From NCBI GenBank assembly GCA_031290195.1, contig JAITOA010000014.1, forward strand, positions 1-37,058: DNA of 37,058 nucleotides, in the 5' to 3' direction. This document shows, piece after piece, positions 17,054 through 24,743 of this stretch. How positions within the stretch are numbered: the first letter of the stretch is position 1; each line of letters begins with the position of its first letter. The stretch is from Puniceicoccales bacterium (lineage in GTDB: Bacteria; Verrucomicrobiota; Verrucomicrobiia; Opitutales; JAIRLM01). The translations under genes and the position numbers were made by a program. Under the pieces are notes generated by a model, which had not been told where the DNA came from, searched no databases, and saw nothing but the letters and a program-made list of their open reading frames with translations.

Positions 17054-17497
17054 ATGAAAACAATGGAAATGACGAATATTTTTGCGAACGTTGCGGAGGG
17101 GACCCACGGAGGTAGTTGCACCTTCGTTGCCGCCGAAGCCATGGCTCCGCGACACCTGCTGGTGGCCTTCGGGGCCGGGGAGAACGGAGGGAAGGTGACC
17201 ATCGCCGGCGCCGCGGATCGGCCCATCGGCACCGCAACGGATGAGGCCGCCGCCGGGGATCCGGTGAGCGTGCAATTCCTCGGCGGCGGACAGACGGTTT
17301 CCATGGTTTCCTCCGAAGCCATCGCCCAGGGGGCGATCCTTACCGGAGCCGGCGGAGGCAGGGTCCGTGCCATCCCATCGGACGCGGGGGAATACATCCA
17401 AATTGGCGTGGCCATCGGCGGCGCAGCCGGCGCCAACCAGGCCCTGGAAGTGCTGCCGGCCGTCGCTCCAACTTTCACGGTGGCCGGCGGCGCGTAA
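17054..17497 (+). CDS. Capsid decoration protein (DUF2190-like)
   Basis: The 147-residue protein is Gly/Ala/Val-rich with repeated beta-strand patterns. Typical phrases are VTIAGAADRPIGTATDEA and QGAILTGAGGGRVRAI, as in small head decoration proteins that sit between protease and major capsid genes. Position and size agree with that role. ATG codons at 17054 and 17063 are both possible starts. It is 49 bp upstream of the capsid gene. Confidence 0.55.
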   Translation: MKTMEMTNIFANVAEGTHGGSCTFVAAEAMAPRHLLVAFGAGENGGKVTIAGAADRPIGTATDEAAAGDPVSVQFLGGGQTVSMVSSEAIAQGAILTGAGGGRVRAIPSDAGEYIQIGVAIGGAAGANQALEVLPAVAPTFTVAGGA

Positions 17498-17546
17498 CCG
17501 CGTTTAGTTGCAATTACTTATTTTAAAAAACTAGCAAAGGAAAAAA

Positions 17547-18512
17547 ATGGAAATGTTACCGTTCGACGATGGAAATAACGAAAAGGGAATCGTTCACGTT
17601 GCGAATGAATCCCGCTTCATGGCTGCAAACTATTCGGAACCTCTTACAACTTTTACGGTTGGCTGGAAGGATCCGGAAAATATCGAAGAGTTGCTCAACT
17701 TTGTTGCACCAATCATCCACGTCGGCAAGCGCTTCGAATTTAAAAAATCGAACAATGACGAGGCCTTTCTTTCGGAAAATGACGACGTGCGGGCCGTCGG
17801 TGCTTCCTTTAAGCGGGTGGACTTCAGCGGCGGCGGCGTCATGGGGAAAACTCTCAACAAGGGACTGACCGTGCGCATTGACCACGACGACGTCGCCGGA
17901 GACGACTGGCAGGAGAGGCACGTGCAAGTCCTGCTGCGAAGGCTCTACCGCAATGAGCTGCGCCGCGCCATTGCGGCCCTGGACAATGCGACCGAAGAAA
18001 CGGTCATCGCCAGGACCTGGGGCGGTTCCGGGGAGCAAAATCCCGACGGCGACATCCGCCAGTCCCTCGCCGATGCAGCGGATGAGGCCGGGGTGCGTCC
18101 CAATCGAGTTCTTTTCGGGGAGAGTGCCTGGGACATCCGCTCCAACGTCTACGACATCCAGTCCACGGCGGCCGCCCAGCGGGCGTCCACCCTTTCCATG
18201 GAGGAATTTGCCCGCAAGCTCTTCGTGGACAACGTCCGCGTCTTCGGTGCCCGCTACCAGGACTCCGCGACGACGAAGCAGAGGATCGTGGGCAACGGCG
18301 TCTACCTCTTCAACGCCCACAATGACCTCATCAAGGACGAGCCGGCCAACATCAAGCGCTTCGTTACTCCCATCGACGGCAGCAACTTCCGCGTCTATCT
18401 AGAGGAACATTCCAAGTACACGGACATCACCGTCGAGCACTACAGCAACATCATCGTGACGTCTCCGAAGGGCATCCGGCGGCTGGCCATCGCGGATGGA
18501 ATGAATTCATAG
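17547..18512 (+). CDS. Major capsid protein
   Basis: The 321-residue protein has the layout of HK97-fold major heads of Mu-like prophages. It has an N-terminal strand-rich arm, a central helix rich in Arg and Glu (QVLLRRLYRNELRRAIAALD), and NRVLFGESAWDIRSNV. Near the end is HSKYTDITVEHYSNIIVTSP, typical of this capsid group. The ATG follows AAAGGA. No cleavage by the protease can be inferred from sequence alone. It is the best evidence that the cassette encoded a real capsid. Confidence 0.8.
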   Translation: MEMLPFDDGNNEKGIVHVANESRFMAANYSEPLTTFTVGWKDPENIEELLNFVAPIIHVGKRFEFKKSNNDEAFLSENDDVRAVGASFKRVDFSGGGVMGKTLNKGLTVRIDHDDVAGDDWQERHVQVLLRRLYRNELRRAIAALDNATEETVIARTWGGSGEQNPDGDIRQSLADAADEAGVRPNRVLFGESAWDIRSNVYDIQSTAAAQRASTLSMEEFARKLFVDNVRVFGARYQDSATTKQRIVGNGVYLFNAHNDLIKDEPANIKRFVTPIDGSNFRVYLEEHSKYTDITVEHYSNIIVTSPKGIRRLAIADGMNS

Positions 18513-18535
18513 GCCGTTTTGGGGGGGCTGGAAAA

Positions 18536-18991
18536 ATGGCGTGGATTCGATTGACGGTGAATGATTTGCAGGTGCAGCTGCTGGCGGCACAGCTGCTGGT
18601 CCTGCGCTCTGCCGCCTGTGGCTCCGGGGTGGCCGATCCGCTGCCGCCGCTGCTGCAAATGGTTGTGGACCAGGTGCGGTCCGCCGTTGCCAACGGCGGC
18701 ACCTCCTTCCCCAGCTGTGATCCGGAAAAAATTCCATCCGAACTGCGGGGGGAGGCCTGTGCCCTGGTGCTGGAAGCACTGCAGGCCCGCATTCCTGCCC
18801 TAAAACTGAGCGCCGACCAGGTGCGGGCGGCACAAAACGCCCGGGAAAAATTACTCCGCGTCGAACGGGGGGAGCTGCGGGTCAGCGGGCCCTCGGATCC
18901 GGCCTACCACCTGGTGTCCGGCCGCTCCACATTTCTCTGCCTCCAGCGCCGGCTGCTGCGGGTGAATGGCAAAGTTTTGGGGGGACTCTAG
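18536..18991 (+). CDS. Putative head-completion protein (Mu gp36-like)
   Basis: The product is 151 residues and mainly helical. Its place directly after the capsid gene, its size and the pattern of helices (LPPLLQMVVDQVRSAV, then KIPSELRGEACALVLEAL) fit the head-tail connector family of Mu gp36 (DUF1320). The stop overlaps the next start as TAGTG. The assignment leans on gene order, because sequence identity to known members is not obvious by eye. Confidence 0.5.
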   Translation: MAWIRLTVNDLQVQLLAAQLLVLRSAACGSGVADPLPPLLQMVVDQVRSAVANGGTSFPSCDPEKIPSELRGEACALVLEALQARIPALKLSADQVRAAQNAREKLLRVERGELRVSGPSDPAYHLVSGRSTFLCLQRRLLRVNGKVLGGL

Positions 18992-19470
18992 TGGTCGCTG
19001 CACTGGAACGGTTGCAGGTGGGCGTCTACGAACGTCTTCGCCGGGATAGGGATCTGGTTCCCGTGGAGGTCCTGAATTGCCGCAGCGGTGACATCGGCGT
19101 CGCCCTGGAAACCTGGGTAAGGGAGCCTCTCGGCCTCTGCGTCCTCGTGTTGCCGCCTCTGCCGGTGGCATTTCCCAGGAATACCCCCCGCCATTGCTCC
19201 GCCACCGTGGAGGTGCGGGTGCGGGTGGTCGAGGAGATGGCGGTGAACCGCAGCGGGCGCCGGGCACTGGAGGTGGCGGAGAGTATCCACCGCATTTTGA
19301 GCGGCATGGCCCTGCCGGAAAGTTCTCAAAACCACGCGCTGCTTCCCCGCGCCGAAGAGCCCTGGAAATTGGAGGAAGATTTTCCGCATAGTTCGCGGGT
19401 GAAAGTGGAGCTTGTCTTTGTGGCCCAGGTGTTTCTGCGGCCTTCGGAAGAAATGGAGGAAAATGTATGA
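18991..19470 (+). CDS. Putative tail-completion protein (Mu gp37-like)
   Basis: The 159-residue protein starts with a GTG that overlaps the previous stop, and its own stop overlaps the next start (ATGA), so translation is coupled in series. It has alternating strands and short helices (VRVRVVEEMAVNRS, LEVAESIHRIL), a pattern common in head-tail joining proteins in this position. The family call is by synteny. Confidence 0.45.
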   Translation: MVAALERLQVGVYERLRRDRDLVPVEVLNCRSGDIGVALETWVREPLGLCVLVLPPLPVAFPRNTPRHCSATVEVRVRVVEEMAVNRSGRRALEVAESIHRILSGMALPESSQNHALLPRAEEPWKLEEDFPHSSRVKVELVFVAQVFLRPSEEMEENV

Positions 19471-19874
19471 AAATTTTTTTGGGAAGTTTAGTGCTGGCTG
19501 GCGGGCTCTCCGAAGGGGAGGAACCGTTTGCCATGTATCTTGGGTTGAATAAGTTGGTCCAAATTACAACGGTGCTGCGGTCACCCAGTGCCCGCTCCTT
19601 CGACCGGGGCAATCGGACGGTGGAACTGCGCTTTTCCGTGCTGCGTCGCCATCCATCCGTCCTTGCGGCGACGAAATTTTTGCTCAGCCACGGAGCCAGC
19701 CTCGCCGCCCTGGGGGGAACGGCGACGATCGTTCCGGAAAATGCCTCCCAGATAACCTATTACCTCACGGCGGCGGCCCTTAGAAGTATCCATGGGGCCC
19801 AGGAGGGGACAACGACCACCCACGTCTATGTGCTAGTTGGCGGGGGACTTACAACGGAATTTCAGGGGAATTGA
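19467..19874 (+). CDS. Unknown phage structural protein
   Basis: The 135-residue protein overlaps the preceding gene by four bases. It is Gly/Ala/Thr-rich, with several beta-strand-like segments (HVYVLVGGGLTTEFQ at the end). I do not recognise it. In complete Mu-type clusters the tail tube and sheath genes would be in this part of the order, but this protein is far too short to be a sheath. It shows no obvious tube signature. A small tail component or adaptor is possible. Confidence 0.5.
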   Translation: MKIFLGSLVLAGGLSEGEEPFAMYLGLNKLVQITTVLRSPSARSFDRGNRTVELRFSVLRRHPSVLAATKFLLSHGASLAALGGTATIVPENASQITYYLTAAALRSIHGAQEGTTTTHVYVLVGGGLTTEFQGN

Positions 19875-19877
19875 TCC

Positions 19878-21668
19878 ATGGCAAGCATTGCTCGGGTGCG
19901 CATCGCCTGCGACGGGGCGAATTTCGACGGTCCGGTCAACAAATTGGACGGACGCAGAATTACCTTCTGGCGGGGGAGTGACCTGCGACTGGAACTGGCA
20001 ATTTTCAGCCGTGGGACGCTGGAGGACATCGGGAATCTTTCCGCCATCACCGTGCAGGTAAAGCCGATGGTCTGCAACGATGTCCCGCCTCCGGTGGATG
20101 TGCCTCCGGCCATGGAGAAGACGGTGAAGGCCGAAAATTGGAACCTTTCCCTGGTGCCGGATGCCTGGGAAAACGGCGCGGACCAGCAGATTGCCGTTGA
20201 ATTTTCCGCCGAAGAAACGGCCATTCCCTCCGGAGACGCCTGGCTGGTAATCTGGGCACAGACGGCGGAGACACCGCAGAAAATCATCGTCCTTTCGGCG
20301 GGGCGCATCCGGGTACTCGAGTCCTCCGGCGGCGCTCCCGGAGCTCCCCTTCCCCCCGCACCGGCGGAGCAATTCTATGGCAGCCAAACCTGCGACACCC
20401 TCTTTGCGCGGCGGGAACAAAATTTGGCGGACCTGGCATCCCCGTCCACCGCCCGGGAAAATCTTGGCCTGGGTGCCGCGGCCCTCTGCGCCGTGCTGGA
20501 CGAGGAGGACATGGTTTCCAATTCCGCGGCGGCCGTTCCCACCCAGCGTAGCAGCAGAGCCTACGTGGACTCCGCCGCCCTGGAAGTCCGGAACCACGCC
20601 AACGGGGGAGATGATGCCGTGCGGGCCTACGTGGATGCGCAGGTCGCCGCCGCCGCCGGTCCAGCCGTCCCAGATTCCGAAGACCTCTGGCCTACAAACG
20701 CTTCCCACAGATTCAGTTCCTACGCACAGAAACCCTACTTCACATCAACCGGAGGTGTCTGCGCCGTGGACGGCTGGTACATTTACAACTCCAGCACGAC
20801 GCCTGTTTCTTCCAGCTATTTTGCAAGTGGCTGGAACATGTCCGAATACGCACTACCATTTCGCAAAGAGGACATTGTTTTTTATAGAATGATTGGAACA
20901 GTTGGCTCCGGTGTCTACGTGATGAATCGGCCATTCACCATGGAAGAAACCGCCGCACTTGTTGGACAAACGGTGACCATTTCTTTTGACATAAAATTCG
21001 GAGAAGGTTTCCCGTTGGAACAGGAAAACTACGGATTGGACATTGACATTATCAGCACAACTTCGACGGACGCCGCAGTCAAAGTAAATGCCGATGGCAC
21101 GTTCACGCAAAATAATAGTACGCTTGCGACATTTCCTGAAATCACAGAGGGATCAACATCCAACTACCAACTGCACAATTTCACGTTTGTAATTCCACCT
21201 AACATCACAATGTTCAATCTGCGCCTTCGCCATACGCCAAAATTAAACGAAGACAACTCCACACCCGACGACTACACGTTTTACATGGGCCACTTCACAT
21301 TGGCCATCGGAGAAACACCTGCGAAATTTAAGATGAAGCCCATTTGGATGGATGTCAACATTCATACTAGGAGATTTCTGCGCATCCGCTCCAGCTACAA
21401 GGGAAGCACTGTGCAAAGTCAAAGTTATTATGAATCTCTCGCGTTTTCGCGGGAAATGGAAGCCGTCCCGCTGTGCATTCGCGGAGTAAATGAAGTGACT
21501 CCGGTTGGATTCGGCTCCGGCTCAAGTTCAAGTGCCGAAGAAATTTCCGCCACTGGGGCGATCATTCGAAGGGACGCAACGCAGACCAGTTCATCGGCAA
21601 AGTGGCGAACTACCTATTCCTTCGCCGTGATTCCGTGGGTATTCCAAAATACAATTCCAAATTACTAG
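19878..21668 (+). CDS. Putative tail fibre / receptor-binding protein
   Basis: The product is 596 residues. The first ~150 residues form a strand-rich domain likely to attach to the particle. Near residues 185-260 are typical fibre phrases: SPSTARENLGLGAAA and AVPTQRSSRAYVDSAAL. The C-terminal half (from about residue 275) is a Ser/Thr/Asn/Tyr-rich, all-beta-looking region resembling carbohydrate-binding or adhesin domains. Its DNA becomes clearly AT-richer from about 20690. This suggests the C-terminal binding part was exchanged separately from its GC-rich base. It has a good ribosome site (AGGGGA) before the ATG. Confidence 0.65.
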   Translation: MASIARVRIACDGANFDGPVNKLDGRRITFWRGSDLRLELAIFSRGTLEDIGNLSAITVQVKPMVCNDVPPPVDVPPAMEKTVKAENWNLSLVPDAWENGADQQIAVEFSAEETAIPSGDAWLVIWAQTAETPQKIIVLSAGRIRVLESSGGAPGAPLPPAPAEQFYGSQTCDTLFARREQNLADLASPSTARENLGLGAAALCAVLDEEDMVSNSAAAVPTQRSSRAYVDSAALEVRNHANGGDDAVRAYVDAQVAAAAGPAVPDSEDLWPTNASHRFSSYAQKPYFTSTGGVCAVDGWYIYNSSTTPVSSSYFASGWNMSEYALPFRKEDIVFYRMIGTVGSGVYVMNRPFTMEETAALVGQTVTISFDIKFGEGFPLEQENYGLDIDIISTTSTDAAVKVNADGTFTQNNSTLATFPEITEGSTSNYQLHNFTFVIPPNITMFNLRLRHTPKLNEDNSTPDDYTFYMGHFTLAIGETPAKFKMKPIWMDVNIHTRRFLRIRSSYKGSTVQSQSYYESLAFSREMEAVPLCIRGVNEVTPVGFGSGSSSSAEEISATGAIIRRDATQTSSSAKWRTTYSFAVIPWVFQNTIPNY

Positions 21669-21672
21669 CACC

Positions 21673-21786
21673 ATGGATAGCTATGGAGAGGGAGCAATGG
21701 CGGCATTGCTGGAGCACATGGAAGCACTGGAACGGCGTGTGCGGGACCTGGAATTGCAACTGCAGGCGCTGAGGAGTGAGCCGTGA
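21673..21786 (+). CDS. Small coiled-coil protein (SlyX-like)
   Basis: This 37-residue frame lies between the fibre and hub genes. It is one heptad coiled coil (LEHMEALERRVRDLELQLQA), similar in style to SlyX-type small proteins. Its stop overlaps the next gene's GTG (GTGA), which argues that it is translated. It could be a trimerisation or adaptor peptide of the tail. Confidence 0.5.
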   Translation: MDSYGEGAMAALLEHMEALERRVRDLELQLQALRSEP

Positions 21787-23537
21787 ACTGGTCCCTGGAG
21801 TACGGGGGTGAGGAGAGGTCCCTTGCCCAGTGGAATCTGTCGGAACTGGTCCGCACGCGGATGAACCAGGGTCGGGATACGGTGGCCTTTCGCCACGGCT
21901 CCGGCGATGCCCTCACCGCGGCACCCGCCTTCGCCGCCTTCGAATCGGTGCGCATTTTCCGGGACGGCAATCCGTGGTTTTCCGGGATCATCACCGGGCT
22001 GCCGGCCGCCGGAACGGCGGCCGGCGAGGGGCAGAACTACGTCGTCAGCGGACCCTGGTGGTACCTGGAAAATACCATCTACCAGCAAGCTTGGAACGTT
22101 GTGGCGGACCCCAGCAGCGGGGAGAGTACCCTGGAAACGACGTGGAAAAGTCACCTCATTCTTGGGCAAAATGTCTCCGGAGGAACCCTGACCCTGCGCC
22201 AGCAGCTGGTGGACATTCTCGACTACGCCATTGCCGCCGGGGCACCCATGGACTACCAATTGGCGGAGAGCGGGTTGGACTTCCAATTTCCGATGGATGA
22301 GTGCCGGGACCTGGGCTGTGCCGAGGCTTTGCAGCGGGTTCTGCGCTGGGCACCTTCCTTCCGCCTCTGGTTTGACTACTCCGAAGAAATTCCAGTGCTC
22401 CACTGCACCGGCTGCGCCGGCGGAACGCCGTGGAATCTCTCCCTCTCCGACGGCGTGGAAAGTCTGGCCGTGGCGCCCCAGCACGGTCTGCAGCTTGTCG
22501 GGGTTGCCGTCAAGTACGAGCGCATCCACCGGAGCAATGGCCACGTCTGGAGGACTCTGGAGGTGGACAGGTACCCGCAGAACATTTCCGAAACCCAGCC
22601 GAGGGTCCTTGTTTTGACAGTGGAATTGGCCGGTTCCAGGAGCCAGCACATTTCCCAGAAAATTACCGCCCGCACCGTCGATGCCTCCTCCGCACGGTGG
22701 TGGAAGTTGCACCTGCCGGCCCTGGCAAACATCCCCGACGAAGACCTGGAAATTCTTTCCCACGGACGGAGTTCCACGCTCCCAAGGGAGCTGGTTGATG
22801 GCTGCATTGCGGACTGGATGGCCGTGGAGGCGGAGACGGACGTCGTCCGCGCCACGGTCGCCTACGCCGCCGGCGGCGCCATAATTACTTCCCAGGAAGT
22901 TGCCGTGCGCCTAGTCGCCACCGATGCCACCACCCGCACCTACGGCCACCTTGCCTCCTTTGATGGCGGAGAGGACAGCCCCGTCGGCCTCGCCCAGTCC
23001 CTCCATGAAGGCTTTTCCTCCTGCCCCTACGCCGGTTCCCTGCGCCTGGTGGATCCGGAGGTGCGGGACATTTCCATGGGAAGTCCCCTCAACATTGCCG
23101 GCGGGCAGACGGCCTGGGCGACAATGGGGGCGGAGATCCAGGAGTGCGTGGAGGAGGTGGACACGGGGACGGTGCGCCTGCGCTTCGGACCGCCCGGCCA
23201 TCTCGGATTGCAGCAGCTTGTCCAGTTGACCCGGATGAATCGGGGCCGGGAGGCGCCCGCCGCCGCGGGAATCCGCGGCGGCGGCGACGGCTCCGCCGGA
23301 AGCATCGAGCAGCCCAGTAGGACTCCGGTGGAAAATTCCCACGTGGGGGCGACGGTCTACGCTAAAATTTTACTGGCCAACGGCGAAGACGGCACCCGAC
23401 AGATTTCCCTCGACGCCGACCTGCTCCCCACCCCGGGACTCGTCCTGCGACCGCGGGAAGAATTTGTCGCGGAAAATGGCATTCTCAGGAAGCGGCTCGC
23501 CATCGCCTCCCAGCCCTATCCAGTGGAAACCGACTGA
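21783..23537 (+). CDS. Putative baseplate hub/tail protein
   Basis: The 584-residue protein is strand-rich. It begins with a segment resembling phage hub proteins: LVRTRMNQGRDTVAFR and VRIFRDGNPWFSGIITG, a short strand-turn-strand 'input/output' layout typical of gpD/gp44-like hubs. It continues with long Gly/Pro-punctuated beta regions and a Gly/Ala-rich linker near residues 490-510. It starts with GTG, coupled to the preceding small coiled-coil gene. A fibre-associated structural role is an alternative. Confidence 0.5.
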   Translation: MNWSLEYGGEERSLAQWNLSELVRTRMNQGRDTVAFRHGSGDALTAAPAFAAFESVRIFRDGNPWFSGIITGLPAAGTAAGEGQNYVVSGPWWYLENTIYQQAWNVVADPSSGESTLETTWKSHLILGQNVSGGTLTLRQQLVDILDYAIAAGAPMDYQLAESGLDFQFPMDECRDLGCAEALQRVLRWAPSFRLWFDYSEEIPVLHCTGCAGGTPWNLSLSDGVESLAVAPQHGLQLVGVAVKYERIHRSNGHVWRTLEVDRYPQNISETQPRVLVLTVELAGSRSQHISQKITARTVDASSARWWKLHLPALANIPDEDLEILSHGRSSTLPRELVDGCIADWMAVEAETDVVRATVAYAAGGAIITSQEVAVRLVATDATTRTYGHLASFDGGEDSPVGLAQSLHEGFSSCPYAGSLRLVDPEVRDISMGSPLNIAGGQTAWATMGAEIQECVEEVDTGTVRLRFGPPGHLGLQQLVQLTRMNRGREAPAAAGIRGGGDGSAGSIEQPSRTPVENSHVGATVYAKILLANGEDGTRQISLDADLLPTPGLVLRPREEFVAENGILRKRLAIASQPYPVETD

Positions 23538-24171
23538 GGCAAAAATTCTTCCGCCGCAAATTTACCGCCACCCTTCTTCGCCCACGGCCATCCCGGAAAA
23601 TTCCATGGAAGCAGCACCATTCCTCGTCGGCACCGGCGCCATCGGCCTACCCCGCTCCTCGCTGCCACCCGCCGCGACGGGCATGGAAATTCTCCGGGAC
23701 ATTGACCCATCCACCGCCACGGAAATCTACTGGCTCCTGCGGTCCCTGGAAATTTCCTATGCCTATTTCATCGGCGGTGTCGGGACATTTTCCGCGGCCT
23801 ATGCGATTGCGGTGGAAGGAGATCCCGCGGAGAGACTACTGCAACCGGCAATTTTTTCCCGGGAAAGCGAAGACCCGGAAAGCGGAGCGGTGAGTTTCTT
23901 TGATTTTCGGCCGGGAGAAGTGCGTTTGCAAGGAAATGGCCTCTGCGCCTACGATCTGCATCTCCTGGAAACCGACCGCCCCTACCGGGAAGTGGAATTG
24001 ACCCTTGAACCGACCGCCGCAATGGACCTGCTGGATTCCGCAGAAATTTCCCTCTTTGGGAAAACCATTCCCATCTACCTGCAGGCAGACCCGGCCCTGC
24101 TGCTTTCCGGATCCATCTCCTCCGCGGCAATCGTTCCGTCCTTCTGGCAGTTCGCCTCCGCGGTAAATTGA
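23464..24171 (+). CDS. Last gene of phage cassette, unknown
   Basis: The product is up to 235 residues, rich in Pro, Ser and Ala at the start and strand-rich later (LLQPAIFSRESEDPESG, YDLHLLETDRPYREVELTL). The first ~70 bases overlap the end of the hub gene in another frame. The real start may be later, for example the ATG at 23605. I do not recognise a family. It closes the cassette and converges with rpsT, with ~200 bp between. Confidence 0.5.
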   Translation: MSRKMAFSGSGSPSPPSPIQWKPTEAKILPPQIYRHPSSPTAIPENSMEAAPFLVGTGAIGLPRSSLPPAATGMEILRDIDPSTATEIYWLLRSLEISYAYFIGGVGTFSAAYAIAVEGDPAERLLQPAIFSRESEDPESGAVSFFDFRPGEVRLQGNGLCAYDLHLLETDRPYREVELTLEPTAAMDLLDSAEISLFGKTIPIYLQADPALLLSGSISSAAIVPSFWQFASAVN

Positions 24172-24343
24172 GCAAAATTGCGACAATTTACGCAGGGTGC
24201 CTGATCAACAAAGTGCGCAGTTTCAAGAAGTTCTATAACGGCATCCACGGAAAACCCGGGCACCAATTTTCCCCGGAAACGCCCCCATACTCGTCACCTT
24301 AAAAAAGCATCCGCGAGACCTGCGTATTCCAGCGGTTAATTTG

Positions 24344-24365
24344 GCGAGTTAATTTTGCAACTCGC
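24344..24365 (-). terminator. Weak hairpin downstream of rpsT
   Basis: GCGAGTT and AACTCGC form a 7-bp stem with an 8-base loop just after the rpsT stop on the minus strand. The following bases are AT-rich but have no T-run; a T6 lies about 45 nt further on. Confidence 0.3.
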
Positions 24366-24374
24366 GCGGTGACC

Positions 24375-24638
24375 CTAGTCCCGGAGGAAAATGAGAACTG
24401 ACAGGGCGCTCTTGTGGCGCCGGGCCTTGTTTTGGTGGATAATCCCCCGCTTGGCCGCCTTATCCAGGGCAGAAACATAGGCGATGGCGGCTTCCCTTGC
24501 GGCGGAACCGTCCGCGGCACCCCGGAGACCCTCCACCCGCTTGGCCAGAGTTTTCAGTTCCGTCCTGGCGTCCCGATTGCGCGCCGTGCGCCTGGAGATC
24601 CTGCGCATGTCCTTCCGTGATGACTTCAAATTTGCCAT
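24375..24638 (-). CDS. rpsT: 30S ribosomal protein S20
   Basis: The product is 87 residues, the family's normal length, and strongly basic. It starts MANLKSSRKDMRRISRRTARN and ends with the usual QNKARRHKSAL segment that packs on 16S rRNA. It is a single gene, divergent from the 513-residue unknown and convergent with the phage cassette. It is a good marker that the chromosome resumes here. Confidence 0.92.
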   Translation of the reverse strand: MANLKSSRKDMRRISRRTARNRDARTELKTLAKRVEGLRGAADGSAAREAAIAYVSALDKAAKRGIIHQNKARRHKSALSVLIFLRD

Positions 24639-24743
24639 GGCAATAAAACTATGGGTCTACCAAACGGACATTGACGCCCTTGGCGAGGAAAATCGAAAGA
24701 AAAATTTCCAACCGCTCCAAAGTTCCACCGCCGCGCTGCTCCC

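Larger units (their letters stand above)
14758..24171 (+). mobile_element. Mu-like phage structural cassette (incomplete)
   Basis: Eleven consecutive genes, mostly overlapping or closely spaced, encode head, connector, fibre and hub-like proteins in the order of Mu-type phages. I can find no terminase before the portal, no tape measure, tail tube, sheath or assembly chaperone, no lysis genes and no integrase, transposase or repressor. No attachment repeats are obvious at the edges. Base composition and the frequent AAATTT-type words match the neighbouring chromosomal genes. It may be a domesticated remnant, a capsid or fibre device, or part of a split element. Confidence 0.75.

Noticed and set aside
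21681-22763. Long open frame on the minus strand opposite the hub gene, and similar antisense frames opposite other GC-rich genes
   Set aside because: Low-complexity composition, no ribosome sites and full overlap with well supported genes show these are by-products of GC-rich codon use.
23270-23300. GCC/GGC triplet runs as a short tandem or CRISPR-like repeat
   Set aside because: The runs encode Ala/Gly linkers and have no regular spacer structure.
24172-24374. A tRNA or small RNA gene between the phage cassette and rpsT
   Set aside because: No cloverleaf could be drawn; only a short hairpin next to the rpsT stop was found. This also removes the simplest candidate for a tRNA attachment site.
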